From Flavobacteriaceae bacterium EG-1 (lineage in GTDB: Bacteria > Bacteroidota > Bacteroidia > Flavobacteriales > Flavobacteriaceae), in NCBI RefSeq assembly GCF_009649685.1, contig NZ_WJPK01000001.1, positions 62,001-126,000 of the forward strand: 64,000 bases of DNA, given 5' to 3'. The notes beneath the pieces were generated by a model. It was given only the letters and a program-made list of their open reading frames with translations. It made no database searches and was not told the origin of the DNA. Shown piece by piece: positions 46,944-56,930 of the stretch. Position 1 is the stretch's first letter; each line of letters starts with the position of its first letter. Position numbers and translations under genes: made by a program.

Positions 46944-49331
46944 CTATTCTCTTCTTAAACTTTTAACAGGGTTTTGTATGGCAGCCCTATAACTTTGCCA
47001 GCTTACGGCTAATAGCGTTATTAAAATGACTAATGCACCAGAAAAAAGAAACATCCAAGGGCTTATAGTAATCTTATAAGCAAAACCTTCCAACCATTCA
47101 TTTACGGCAAAATATGCAAGCGGTACAGCTACAATAAATGATACTAATAGCCATTTAATAAAGTCTCGATTAAGCAATGTTAAAATTTCGGTTCTACTAG
47201 CCCCATTAACTTTACGGATTCCTATCTCTTTATACCTACTCTGAGTGATCATAAGGGCTAGACCTAATACACCCATGGTACAAACAAAAATGGATATAAG
47301 GGCAAATAGTAAAATTAATCTTTTCTGAAGGAGCTCTGTTTTATAAACATTTTTATAAATTGAATTCACTTCAACATAATCTATTGGGTACTCTGGAAAT
47401 AGATCGCTCCAAATAGTATTCAAACTTAAAAGAGCTTCCCTTTTAGAGGTAGCGCTATAAGAAATGACAATACTGTTCAACCAACTATTTTCCCTTTTAA
47501 AAAGCACGAGCGGTTCTACTTTATTTTGTAATCCTGACAAATGAAAATCTTTAACTACTCCAATGATTTTCCCTTCAGGAAGCGTTACGCCTGGCACAGG
47601 AGAAAGCAAAGAAAATTGTTTGTTAATAATTGCTTGCGGATTCTGATAACCCAATTGATGTAAAGCACTTTCATTGATAAGGTATTCTCCATTACCGGGT
47701 TCATCAATATTCGAGTGAGTAAAATTTTTACCTCCTAGAAAGGAAAGTCCAAATACTTCTGCAAAAGAGTAGTCTGCAGCAAAGACTCCAATTGCATTGC
47801 TACCAGGTTCAGTTTCAGGTGCATCTTGAAGTACATATGAAAACATGTCATGGGTTTCACTCCCAGGCGTATCCATCATAGCGGAGACAGATGTGATACT
47901 ACTTTCTTTTAGGAGCTCTGATTTAAAAAGGCTAAAATCTTTTTGTATTTCAGAATGCACCAATGGCAAGCAAACAATATTTTCTTTTGCTCCCAAAGCT
48001 TTATCCATGGCAAAATTCGTCTGTTCAGAAATAACCACAACCATAACAAGTAAAACAATAGCGAGACTAAATTGAGTAATAAGTAAGGCTTTATGCACTT
48101 GGGTCTTACTATCCTTTTGCAGTCTTTTTTGGAGCGAAGCTTTCTCGAAACGTTGTTTAAGTACTGGTTGCAAACCTGCAACAATCATTAAAAGGGCTAC
48201 TGCTGCTATAATTAATACAATGAACAATTCATTATTTTCCAAAAGATTAAGCTGATAACTTTCATAAAACAAAGCATTTAAAGGATTCATTAACAGTAGT
48301 GTAATGGTAATAGAAAACAATACAATTAAGGTGTTTTCTATTAAAAAATAAGAGCTGATAAAACGTTTGGAAGAACCCAGAATTTGGTTTAGCGTTAAAA
48401 ATGTAGACAGATATCCTGCCATTCCTAAATTTAAACTTGCAAAATTGCTTAATGCTATTAATAAAAGTATGAGTGCAGCAATTACTAAAACCCAAATATT
48501 GGTCATAGTACTATTTGGTTCTATTTCACGAAACAAGTCCGATTGTAAATGAATAGCGCTTATATTCATCAGGTGGGCATTCACTACGTTCTTATCTGTT
48601 GCAATATCATCTGCAAATATATTTGTTAGGGCAAGTGATAATTTACTTTCAACTAATTCAGGATTGGCATTTTCTTTTAGAAGTAAGTATTGGTACGCCC
48701 AACCTTTAATTTTATCTTTTCCTGGCATAAATAGAATATCAGGATGAAGGTGACTTTCCTGTTTAGAATCTTGCATTACACCTGAAATTTGAAAATCTTC
48801 TTTGGTGCTGTTAAAATGCCCTTGCGGCAATGAGATTATTTTCCCAATGGGATTGGTACTGCCGAAAATATTATTTGCTAGCGATTTGGAAACAACAACA
48901 GAATTTGCATTTTGAAAAACAGTTTTTACATTCCCTTGTAGTAATGGTATATCAAAAAGTTCAAAAAAAGTAGCATCAACCGAAAAACCTTGTTGAATGT
49001 TATAAAATTGCTCTTCATGTTTTATCAATTTTCCGCGAATGGGCGCCAAACGTACAAATTTTTCAACCTCAGGAATTGATGCTGTAAGTACTGGTAAATC
49101 TTGTGCAGCAAAAAAACGCGCAAAATGATTGTTCTCTAAAAACGCTCGACTAGTAGCCGTTAACCGATAACTATTTTCTGCTTTTAAAAACTGTTTATCA
49201 TAACTCAATTCATTTTTTATAAAAAGCGCGATAAATAAAATACCACATAAGCCCAGAGATATCCCAACTATTTTTATACCGTTTAAAACGGGTCTTTTTT
49301 TGATGTTTCTTAAGGCATATTTTAAGAGCAT
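46944..49331 (-). CDS. FtsX/MacB-family ABC transporter permease 4 of 7, half-degenerate
   Basis: At 795 residues it keeps the overall fold (opens LKYALRNIKKRPVLNGIKIVGISLGLCGILFIALFI), but the cytoplasmic coupling motif in the first half is lost: where the sisters read KRAKEIGVRK-GA, this one reads NLGMAGYLSTFLTLNQILGSSKRF. The second half keeps SRYKEIGIRKVNGASRTEIL and ends NPVKSLRRE. So only one half can contact an ATPase in the usual way. It is 7 bp from the end of permease 5 and 55 bp from permease 3. There is no stop or frameshift, so it is maintained. Confidence 0.88.
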   Translation of the reverse strand: MLLKYALRNIKKRPVLNGIKIVGISLGLCGILFIALFIKNELSYDKQFLKAENSYRLTATSRAFLENNHFARFFAAQDLPVLTASIPEVEKFVRLAPIRGKLIKHEEQFYNIQQGFSVDATFFELFDIPLLQGNVKTVFQNANSVVVSKSLANNIFGSTNPIGKIISLPQGHFNSTKEDFQISGVMQDSKQESHLHPDILFMPGKDKIKGWAYQYLLLKENANPELVESKLSLALTNIFADDIATDKNVVNAHLMNISAIHLQSDLFREIEPNSTMTNIWVLVIAALILLLIALSNFASLNLGMAGYLSTFLTLNQILGSSKRFISSYFLIENTLIVLFSITITLLLMNPLNALFYESYQLNLLENNELFIVLIIAAVALLMIVAGLQPVLKQRFEKASLQKRLQKDSKTQVHKALLITQFSLAIVLLVMVVVISEQTNFAMDKALGAKENIVCLPLVHSEIQKDFSLFKSELLKESSITSVSAMMDTPGSETHDMFSYVLQDAPETEPGSNAIGVFAADYSFAEVFGLSFLGGKNFTHSNIDEPGNGEYLINESALHQLGYQNPQAIINKQFSLLSPVPGVTLPEGKIIGVVKDFHLSGLQNKVEPLVLFKRENSWLNSIVISYSATSKREALLSLNTIWSDLFPEYPIDYVEVNSIYKNVYKTELLQKRLILLFALISIFVCTMGVLGLALMITQSRYKEIGIRKVNGASRTEILTLLNRDFIKWLLVSFIVAVPLAYFAVNEWLEGFAYKITISPWMFLFSGALVILITLLAVSWQSYRAAIQNPVKSLRRE

Positions 49332-49338
49332 AGTATTT

Positions 49339-51735
49339 TTATTCCGTTCGTAAACTTTTTACCGGATTTGCATTTGCGGCTTTTATAGCTTGGAAACTTA
49401 CAGTTAATATTGTTATTGCCATTGCACCAATTACGGCCAAAGCAAAAATCCACCATTCTAATAGTACATGATAGGGGTAGTCTTGTAACCATCCGTTCAT
49501 TACATAGTATGAAATTGGAATAGCTATAAAACATGAAATAATTACCAATTTTAAAAAGTCTTTTGAAAGCATGTTCCAGACATTAAAAACAGATGCTCCT
49601 AACACTTTTCTTACTCCAATTTCTTTGGTACGTTGCTCAGCGACAAAAGATGTTAGCCCAAATAATCCTAGACAACTAATAAGTATTGCCAAGGCTGTGA
49701 AAACTCCAGATAATGTGCCAATACGTTCTTCGGCGGCAAACTTCTCTCCATATTCATCATCAATAAAATCATACTCAAATGGTAAGTCTGGAAAATGTTG
49801 TTTAAAAATGGTTTCTATAGTCGATAAATTCTGAGTAGCACTTTGCTTCGGATTCAAACGCAAGTTATAATAGCTAGAACCATTTTTAGCAAAGACATAA
49901 ACACCTTGTTTTACAGGTTGATAGGGCGATTGTGTAATCATATCCTGTACAACACCTATTATTTTCAACGGCGGATTGGGATCTTCCTCGTCATCATCTC
50001 TTAAAAATTTACCAACCGGATTTTTTATACCCATATATTTAACGGCCGTTTCGTTAAGTAATACCGCATTCGAATCTGATGCAAATTCTCTTGAGAAATC
50101 TCTTCCTTCAACTATTGTCATATTCAATGACTTCGCATATTCATGGGTAACTTCAGTCCATGCAAGGTCTTCTTGAAAACCTTCGGGTTTTCCATCCCAA
50201 ATAAATCCACTTCTGTTCGACCAAATTTGTGTTGTTGGGCTACTTGATGCAGACATTTCAATGATGGCATTTGACTTTAAAAATTCGTCGCGCATTAAAT
50301 CGTACTTACCAGCAAAGTCGTTACTTAGTGTTGGTATCTGAACTAGACCTTCTTTGTCATAGCCAACGGGTCTATTTTTGGCATGATTAATTTGCTGCAT
50401 TACTATTACGGTTCCGATAATAAACGCCACAGAAACTGTAAATTGAACTATTACTAAAATTTTTCGTGGCAAGCCTGCATATTTTCCAGCTTTAAATGTA
50501 CCCTTTAATACATCCACGGGTTTAAATGAAGATAAATAAAGAGCAGGGTAGCTTCCGGCAGCTAAAGAAGTAAATAAAACAAATACAATTGAAGTTAACC
50601 AAAAGAGACTATTATTCCATGGAAAAGTTATTTCTTTTTTAGATAAATCATTAAAGCCATCCATTGAGATTAAAACGATAATAGCAGCAATAAAAAATGC
50701 AAATAAAACCACCAAAAAAGACTCTATTAAGAACTGATAGATTAATTGTTTTCTTTGTGATCCAATGGATTTACGAATGCCTACTTCTTTTGATCTTTTT
50801 TCGGATCGGGCTGTACTCAAATTCATAAAATTGATGCATGCCAAAAGCAATACAAAAGCGCCTATAATTCCAAATAGCCAAACATATTTAATGCGGCCAC
50901 CAGTTTGCTTTCCATTTTCAAAATTGTTTCGTAAATACCAATCGTCCATTGGCAATAGAAAAATTTGCGGATTGAATTCTGCACTTTCTTCATCCGCTTC
51001 TTTTTTCACATTAAGTATTGTCTGTGTAATTCCCTCCATAGTGGTGTGGTCTTGTATCTGCACAAACATTTGAAACGAATTATTGCCCCATTGATCTACT
51101 GCATTTTTCATCCATTCCTGTGTGGCTAATAATTTATCCCAAGGCATAATAAATTCTAAATCGTGAAAAGAATTATTAGCAGGAATATCTTCATAAACAG
51201 CGGTGACTGCTACATCATATTGATTATTTATTTCCACTGCTTTACCGATAGGATCTTCATCTCCAAATAATGCATCGGCAACAGACTCAGATAGCATAAC
51301 CGAATTAATATCGCGTAAACCATTTTTCTCACCTTTAATGATTTTAAGATCAAGCATTTCTGGTGCAGCGGGTTGCATATAATTCCCGACTTTTGACAAG
51401 CTTTTTTCTTTATAGCCTAAATACCTAGATATATTCCAGGAAGACATTATCAAATGTTTAAAATTATCTTGATAACCTTCTCTAAGAACCATTTCCAAAG
51501 GTCTCGGAATTGCTGGGTTCGTACTTATTTCACCGTTAAAAGTTTGCGATTGAAAGACTTGGGCAATTTGATTATGATTGCTGAAATAATTATTATGTGT
51601 TAATTCATCTTCAATCCACAAACCAATAATTAAAGTTACAGCCATACCTAAGGCTAATCCACCAATATTAATAATTGAATAGCCTTTGTTTTTCCAAAGA
51701 TTTCGCCAGGCAATTTTTAAATAATTCTTAAACAT
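49339..51735 (-). CDS. FtsX/MacB-family ABC transporter permease 5 of 7
   Basis: The 798-residue permease starts MFKNYLKIAWRNLWKNKGYSIINIGGLALGMAVTLIIGLWI. Coupling motifs are KRSKEVGIRKSIGSQRKQLI and QRTKEIGVRKVLGASVFNVW, and it ends NPVKSLRTE. It is preceded by a 206-bp gap, by far the largest in the array, which holds a candidate sigma-54 element and an inverted-repeat activator site. It and its downstream neighbours could therefore be transcribed from an internal promoter. The sequence before the start codon contains the leader TCAAAAAACGA, also found before permeases 6 and 7. Confidence 0.9.
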   Translation of the reverse strand: MFKNYLKIAWRNLWKNKGYSIINIGGLALGMAVTLIIGLWIEDELTHNNYFSNHNQIAQVFQSQTFNGEISTNPAIPRPLEMVLREGYQDNFKHLIMSSWNISRYLGYKEKSLSKVGNYMQPAAPEMLDLKIIKGEKNGLRDINSVMLSESVADALFGDEDPIGKAVEINNQYDVAVTAVYEDIPANNSFHDLEFIMPWDKLLATQEWMKNAVDQWGNNSFQMFVQIQDHTTMEGITQTILNVKKEADEESAEFNPQIFLLPMDDWYLRNNFENGKQTGGRIKYVWLFGIIGAFVLLLACINFMNLSTARSEKRSKEVGIRKSIGSQRKQLIYQFLIESFLVVLFAFFIAAIIVLISMDGFNDLSKKEITFPWNNSLFWLTSIVFVLFTSLAAGSYPALYLSSFKPVDVLKGTFKAGKYAGLPRKILVIVQFTVSVAFIIGTVIVMQQINHAKNRPVGYDKEGLVQIPTLSNDFAGKYDLMRDEFLKSNAIIEMSASSSPTTQIWSNRSGFIWDGKPEGFQEDLAWTEVTHEYAKSLNMTIVEGRDFSREFASDSNAVLLNETAVKYMGIKNPVGKFLRDDDEEDPNPPLKIIGVVQDMITQSPYQPVKQGVYVFAKNGSSYYNLRLNPKQSATQNLSTIETIFKQHFPDLPFEYDFIDDEYGEKFAAEERIGTLSGVFTALAILISCLGLFGLTSFVAEQRTKEIGVRKVLGASVFNVWNMLSKDFLKLVIISCFIAIPISYYVMNGWLQDYPYHVLLEWWIFALAVIGAMAITILTVSFQAIKAANANPVKSLRTE
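49341..49360 (-). repeat. 20-bp direct repeat at permease gene end (copy 3)
   Basis: Identical to the copies at 39507 and 42004; encodes the last residues of permease 5. Confidence 0.85.
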
Positions 51736-51762
51736 GATTGTTCGTTTTTTGATTGATGATGA
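51736..51762 (-). repeat. Shared leader upstream of permease 5 (copy 1)
   Basis: The minus strand reads CAATCAAAAAACGAACAATC before the start codon. Near copies are at 54375-54400 and 56839-56860, sharing TCAAAAAACGA at nearly the same distance from the ATG. These leaders probably derive from the duplications that made the array. Confidence 0.6.
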
Positions 51763-51780
51763 TTACTACTTTTATTAGCG

Positions 51781-51795
51781 ACTAATTTCATGCCA
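51781..51795 (-). promoter_or_regulatory. Candidate internal sigma-54 element before permease 5
   Basis: The minus strand reads TGGCATGAAATTAGT: the -24 half is good (TGGCATG), but the -12 half (TAGT) matches the TTGC consensus in only two of four bases. It is 46 bp from the start codon and about 74 bp from the inverted repeat at 51860. Confidence 0.35.
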
Positions 51796-51859
51796 TACTG
51801 TTAAGTAGCTGTTATACAGTGCATTTTGCGACAATTTGATTTTAAAAAGTGTAAAATTT

Positions 51860-51878
51860 TTTGACACTATTTGTACAA
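51860..51878. promoter_or_regulatory. Candidate activator site inside the permease array
   Basis: TTTGACA-N5-TGTACAA has the same 7-5-7 spacing as the perfect repeat at 60467-60485 and matches 12 of its 14 arm bases. Confidence 0.55.
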
Positions 51879-51941
51879 TATATTTACAAGGATCTATCTC
51901 ATAATTTTAATAGAAACACTAAAATTTTCTAAAAAACCAAA

Positions 51942-54374
51942 TTACTCAGACCGTAAACTTTTCACTGGGTTTACAATTGCCGCTTTTATGCTTTGAAAAC
52001 TAACTGTAACTACTGCTACTACAATTGCCAATAATGCTGCTACCGCAAAAATCTCCCAGCCAATATGTATTCGATATGAAAAATCTTCAAGCCATTTGTT
52101 CATGGCATACCAACCAATAGGTAGTGAAATACAAATACCAATTGCCACCAATTTCAGAAAGTCCATAGTAAGGCGATACGAAATTTGCCCGACAGTCGCG
52201 CCCAATACTTTTCGCACTCCGATTTCTTTGGTTCGTTTCTCGGCATTAAAAGCTGCCAGTCCAAAAAGACCTAAGCAGGCGATAAAAATTGAGAGAATTG
52301 TAAATACCATAAATATGCTGCCAAGGCGCTGTTCAGATTCGTAGGTATTATTAAAAGACTCATCTAAAAAGAAATAATTGAAAGGTTGCCCCGGAGCAAT
52401 TTTGTTCCAAGAGGTTTCAATACCACTAATCGCACTTGCTAAATCTGCTTCATTTATTTTAATGGAAAGCATGCTAGAGAAGTCTCCCAAATACAGACTT
52501 AATGCACCAACGTTTTCACGAAGCGATTCAAAATGAAAGTTCTTAACAACACCAATTACTTTATAAAAAAATGGATTTTCAACTCCTGCATCTCTTGAGA
52601 GCCGAATTCCTAGTGCCTCATCTGGCGATAAACCTAAGACTTTAATAGCAGATTCATTTAATAATATAGCAGTTGAGTCGGTTGAAATTTGAGGGTCAAA
52701 ATCTCTTCCTGCAATTATTTCAATATTCAAAGTGCTCATGTAGTCGTGATCAACACCCCATGTTTGCATATTTAAAGCATCTTCTTGGTCTGGGGATCCA
52801 TCTTTAAAAAAAGTAGTATTATTTCGTGAAGATGGAGTAGGTAAAAAACTGGATAATGTAGCGCTTTTTACCTGTGAAAGTTGTTCAACCTCTTCTTTAA
52901 AAGTATGCCTTTTATTATCTAAAGTATACACATCGTCTACTACTAAAATTTGATCTTTAGCAAATCCTACATCTTTACTTTGAATAAATTGCAACTGCTG
53001 AAAGACTACTAAGGTGCTTACAATTAGAAAGACTGAAATAGCAAATTGAAAAATAACAAGGGAGTTTCTAACTTTTCCCCCACCAATTCCTGTTGTACCA
53101 GAACCCTTTAATACTTTTACAGGCATAAATTTTGACATAAAAAATGCAGGATAACTACCAGAAATCAGTCCAAGTAAAAGTGTAGCGCTAACTAATATAA
53201 GCCAGAAGAATGGATTGTTAAAAGGTATGGTTGTTGACCTACCAGAGAGTTCATTAAAAAATGGCAATGCAATTAATGCAATTACAATTGCTAACAATAA
53301 TGATATAAAAGATATGAGTCCAGATTCGGTAAGAAACTGTTTTATTAAATCGCCTTTGTTAGAGCCTAATGTTTTTCGGACTCCAACTTCCTTTGCTCTT
53401 TTTAGGGAGTGTGCTGTGGATAAATTCATGAAATTAACACTGGCTAATACAATCAAGAAAATACCAATAAAAGAGAGAATGTATACATTTTCCATACTAC
53501 TGTTAGCACTTAGTTCAATATCTCTATTAGAATGTAGATGTATATCTAAGAATGGAATTGTGCTATATATGAGATAATTACCAGAAGCTTTAAATGCTTC
53601 TTCGGTCATACCCGGATAAATATTTTGTACCCACGGAATTAAATATTTACCTACCATATCTTGAATAATAGGATTTACGTCTTCTATGGAGGCAGTAGGT
53701 AATAATTTTATATAGGTGTAGTAATTGTGACTTCCCCATTCACCTTCTTGCGCATCTTCATGACCAGCCATGGCCATAAAAACAGTATGTTCTCTTAAAA
53801 ATGAATTTTTCGGCAGGTCTTCGATAATTCCAGTTACGGTATAGGTGTTTTCATTATTTAATATAAGTGTTTGATTAAGAGCATTGTTTATTCCAAAATG
53901 TTTTTCCGCCGCTGATCTTGTCATCACTAAAGTATTTGGGTTTTTCAAAGCAGTTTTGGCGTTACCTACAAGCAATTCTATACCAAACATTTCAAACATA
54001 CTAGCATCGGCAAATGCAATTCTGGATTCTTTTGTGTTGGCGACTGTATTACTTTTTCGAATTAAAGCACCACCACGATTTCGAATTCGTGTGGTCATTT
54101 CAACCTGAGAAATGTCGTTTAGAATTGCTTCTGCCATGGGGGCTGATACTTCAGCAGATGCTGTTTCTTCACCACCAAATTTTATATCAGTGTTTACACG
54201 ATAAATTCTATCTGCATCTGCAAACATTTTATCGAAACTAAATTCATCATAGATGTATAACGAAATAAGCAAACCTCCTGCCATCCCAACTGCAAGACCG
54301 AAGGTATTTAAGAAGGTAAAGAAGGGCTGTTTTTTTAAACTTCGCCAAGCTATTTTTATATAGTTTTTAAACAT
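51942..54374 (-). CDS. FtsX/MacB-family ABC transporter permease 6 of 7
   Basis: The 810-residue permease opens MFKNYIKIAWRSLKKQPFF and has a first membrane helix at about 20-40. Coupling motifs are KRAKEVGVRKTLGSNKGDLI and KRTKEIGVRKVLGATVGQIS. The second extracytoplasmic domain carries VIGVVKNFHFESLRENV. It ends NPVKSLRSE. It lies 34 bp after permease 7, with the shared leader TCAAAAAACGA before the start, and the 206-bp gap lies downstream of it. Confidence 0.9.
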   Translation of the reverse strand: MFKNYIKIAWRSLKKQPFFTFLNTFGLAVGMAGGLLISLYIYDEFSFDKMFADADRIYRVNTDIKFGGEETASAEVSAPMAEAILNDISQVEMTTRIRNRGGALIRKSNTVANTKESRIAFADASMFEMFGIELLVGNAKTALKNPNTLVMTRSAAEKHFGINNALNQTLILNNENTYTVTGIIEDLPKNSFLREHTVFMAMAGHEDAQEGEWGSHNYYTYIKLLPTASIEDVNPIIQDMVGKYLIPWVQNIYPGMTEEAFKASGNYLIYSTIPFLDIHLHSNRDIELSANSSMENVYILSFIGIFLIVLASVNFMNLSTAHSLKRAKEVGVRKTLGSNKGDLIKQFLTESGLISFISLLLAIVIALIALPFFNELSGRSTTIPFNNPFFWLILVSATLLLGLISGSYPAFFMSKFMPVKVLKGSGTTGIGGGKVRNSLVIFQFAISVFLIVSTLVVFQQLQFIQSKDVGFAKDQILVVDDVYTLDNKRHTFKEEVEQLSQVKSATLSSFLPTPSSRNNTTFFKDGSPDQEDALNMQTWGVDHDYMSTLNIEIIAGRDFDPQISTDSTAILLNESAIKVLGLSPDEALGIRLSRDAGVENPFFYKVIGVVKNFHFESLRENVGALSLYLGDFSSMLSIKINEADLASAISGIETSWNKIAPGQPFNYFFLDESFNNTYESEQRLGSIFMVFTILSIFIACLGLFGLAAFNAEKRTKEIGVRKVLGATVGQISYRLTMDFLKLVAIGICISLPIGWYAMNKWLEDFSYRIHIGWEIFAVAALLAIVVAVVTVSFQSIKAAIVNPVKSLRSE

Positions 54375-54400
54375 GATTCTCGTTTTTTGATTTGATTGAT
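54375..54400 (-). repeat. Shared leader upstream of permease 6 (copy 2)
   Basis: The minus strand carries AATCAAAAAACGAGAATC just before the start codon, matching the leaders of permeases 5 and 7. Confidence 0.6.
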
Positions 54401-54408
54401 GTTTTATT

Positions 54409-56838
54409 TCATTCCGTACGCAAACTTTTTACAGGGTTCGCTACTGCAGATTTTAAAGATTGAAATCCTACAGTAAGTAATGTGATAACAATCGCAAAGC
54501 CACCTGCTAACCCAAAGACCCACCATTGTATATCGATACGATAGGTAAAATCTTCAAGCCAACGTTCAATTAATAAATAGGAAATAGGCGTAGCAATTAA
54601 AAAAGCCATACATACCAATTTTATAAAATCTTTAGTGAGTAAGTGTACTACTGAATGAATGCTGGCACCTAATACTTTTCGAATGCCAATTTCCTTTTTC
54701 TTTTGTTCTGCTACATAAGAGATAAGACCGAAAAGTCCGAGACAACTGATTAAAATTGCAAGTATTGTAAAGACTATAGAAATTTGACCCAAGCGCTTTT
54801 CTTCATCATATAGTTTCTCAACTTCTTTATCAACGAACCTGTAATCAAACGGAACGTTATTCACAACGGCATTCCATTTATTTTCTAAACTAGATAGCAG
54901 CTGGTCATAATTTTCACTTTCAGTTTTTATAAATAGCCAGTTGGGTTCATTTTCTTTATGCAGGAACAAAGGTTCTATTGCATCTTTTAAAGAAGCATAA
55001 TGAAAATCGGATACGAGGCCAATAATTTCCATTTCAAAAGTTTCATCTCCAAAACTTTGTACAAGTTTTGAATTTATCGCTTCTTCTCTTTTAATATTAA
55101 AAGCATTAATAGTGGCTTCATTCACAATAATTTGGTTGGTAGTATCTCCTTCACGGAAATCTCTTCCTTCTAAAAAGGGAATACCCATAGTTTTAAAATA
55201 ACCATCGCTAACACCATTGCGTTTTACAATAATATTTTTTTCTCTACTGCCACCAGGTAAGTATAAACCGTTATCTGCTAGTACAATTTCTGATGGCGCA
55301 TAATTTCCACTAGATACATTTAGGACACCTGGGATATTTAAAAAAGCAGTTTTAATAGATTCAAACTTACTCGATGCTTCATTGGTGCCAATGCGTAACG
55401 CTAATAGATTATTTTTTTGAAAGCCTAGATTTTTACTCTGGGTATATTGAAATTGTTGGGTAATAACAATAACTGTTGCAACTAAACCTATTGAAACCAC
55501 AAACTGAAAAACAACCAAAGTCTTTCTAAAATTTCCATTTCCAGAGTTTAATAAATTTGAACCTTTCAATGCTTTTACTGGTTTTATTGAGGATAATATA
55601 ATTGCGGGATAGATACCAGCGACAAGACCCGTGAAAATTCCTAATCCTAATAAAATGAAACCGACTTTCCCGTTTAACAAATCAAGATAGCTCAAAGATT
55701 CTTGTGTAAGATCGTTGACAAATGGTAAAAGAAAAATAGCAATGGGTATACTTATTATCATTGCGAAAATTGATAGCAAAATTGATTCGCTTAAGAATTG
55801 TCGCATTAGTGCATTTTTACCAGCACCAACTACTTTGCGAACCCCAATTTCTTTTGCACGTTTACTAGCTCTTGCAGTGCTGAGGTTTATGAAGTTGATA
55901 CAAGCTACAAGTTGAATAAAAAAAGCAAGGCTTAATAAAAAGTATAGGTATTTAATATTTGAAACACTATCAATTTGATTTTTGCGCCCGTCTGAATATA
56001 AATGTATATCCGTAGCTTTTTTAAGTGTTAGTATCTTATTGTCCATACCGGCATCGCTAAGGTTTTTACTTCCTCTTTTTTGAATAAATTCAGGTAGCTT
56101 ACTTTGCAAATTGGCCGCGCTACTATTAGTAGAAAGCTTTATGTAACTGTAAACAAAATTATTGGTAGCAAAGTCGTCAAATGTTTGTACAAACGTTCCC
56201 ATACCAGGGGTACTCATGCTAACAATGTAATTTGGGTTAAGGTGTGTTTTGTCAGATTTCTCATCAAAAACACCTTTTATAGTCAGTATTTGTGCATCTT
56301 CACCTGTACCCCAAACCACCGTTTTATCCAATACATCATAATTACCAAACAATTTATTTGCCAATTGTGATGAAAGTACTAAAGCATTCGGTCCGTTAAG
56401 TGCAGTTTTACTATTGCCTTTTAAAAACTTATAATCAAACATTTTAAAAAATGTAGAATCTGCCATGTAACTTCTAGGCTCATAAAAGGCATCTTTACTT
56501 TCAGATGCTCGAATTAAATTGCTATAGAAAACATCGGTAAGTACAATTCTGGTAACTTCTTCAACTTCGCCAAAATCTTCTTTCATAGCAAAAGCAATAG
56601 GAGGGGAGGTAGTTGCAGAATTAAAACTTTCCTGACCGTCACGTTCAATTATCGTTTCTACTCTATAAATAGATGCCGCATCAGTGAAATGAACATCAAA
56701 ACCAAACTGTGCAAAAACATAAAGCAGAATAGTAAGGCAACTAACGGTACCCAAGGTTAATCCCAACAGATTAATAATAGTTTGTTGCTTATTCTTAGAA
56801 AGATTTCTCCAAGCTATTTTGATGTTATTTTTTAACAT
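54409..56838 (-). CDS. FtsX/MacB-family ABC transporter permease 7 of 7
   Basis: The 809-residue permease is the first permease transcribed after the ATPase at 56931. It opens MLKNNIKIAWRNLSKNKQQTIINLLGLTLGTVSCLTILLYV. Coupling motifs are KRAKEIGVRKVVGAGKNALM and QKKKEIGIRKVLGASIHSVV. The second extracytoplasmic domain carries EIIGLVSDFHYASLKDAI. It ends NPVKSLRTE, but its terminal DNA differs from the 20-bp repeat in a few bases. Being next to the ATPase with complete motifs, it is the most likely core partner of that subunit. Confidence 0.9.
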   Translation of the reverse strand: MLKNNIKIAWRNLSKNKQQTIINLLGLTLGTVSCLTILLYVFAQFGFDVHFTDAASIYRVETIIERDGQESFNSATTSPPIAFAMKEDFGEVEEVTRIVLTDVFYSNLIRASESKDAFYEPRSYMADSTFFKMFDYKFLKGNSKTALNGPNALVLSSQLANKLFGNYDVLDKTVVWGTGEDAQILTIKGVFDEKSDKTHLNPNYIVSMSTPGMGTFVQTFDDFATNNFVYSYIKLSTNSSAANLQSKLPEFIQKRGSKNLSDAGMDNKILTLKKATDIHLYSDGRKNQIDSVSNIKYLYFLLSLAFFIQLVACINFINLSTARASKRAKEIGVRKVVGAGKNALMRQFLSESILLSIFAMIISIPIAIFLLPFVNDLTQESLSYLDLLNGKVGFILLGLGIFTGLVAGIYPAIILSSIKPVKALKGSNLLNSGNGNFRKTLVVFQFVVSIGLVATVIVITQQFQYTQSKNLGFQKNNLLALRIGTNEASSKFESIKTAFLNIPGVLNVSSGNYAPSEIVLADNGLYLPGGSREKNIIVKRNGVSDGYFKTMGIPFLEGRDFREGDTTNQIIVNEATINAFNIKREEAINSKLVQSFGDETFEMEIIGLVSDFHYASLKDAIEPLFLHKENEPNWLFIKTESENYDQLLSSLENKWNAVVNNVPFDYRFVDKEVEKLYDEEKRLGQISIVFTILAILISCLGLFGLISYVAEQKKKEIGIRKVLGASIHSVVHLLTKDFIKLVCMAFLIATPISYLLIERWLEDFTYRIDIQWWVFGLAGGFAIVITLLTVGFQSLKSAVANPVKSLRTE

Positions 56839-56860
56839 GACTTTCGTTTTTTGATTGATT
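56839..56860 (-). repeat. Shared leader upstream of permease 7 (copy 3)
   Basis: The minus strand carries AATCAAAAAACGAAAGTC just before the start codon, matching the leaders of permeases 5 and 6. Confidence 0.6.
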
Positions 56861-56930
56861 ACTGCAATATTGTCCTTGATTAAGGGACCTTGATTGATGA
56901 ATAAACTCCTTTTACTTCGAGAATTTACTT

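Noticed and set aside
46944-49331. Permease 4 as a pseudogene
   Set aside because: Full length, no frameshift, second coupling motif and C-terminus intact; only one motif is changed.
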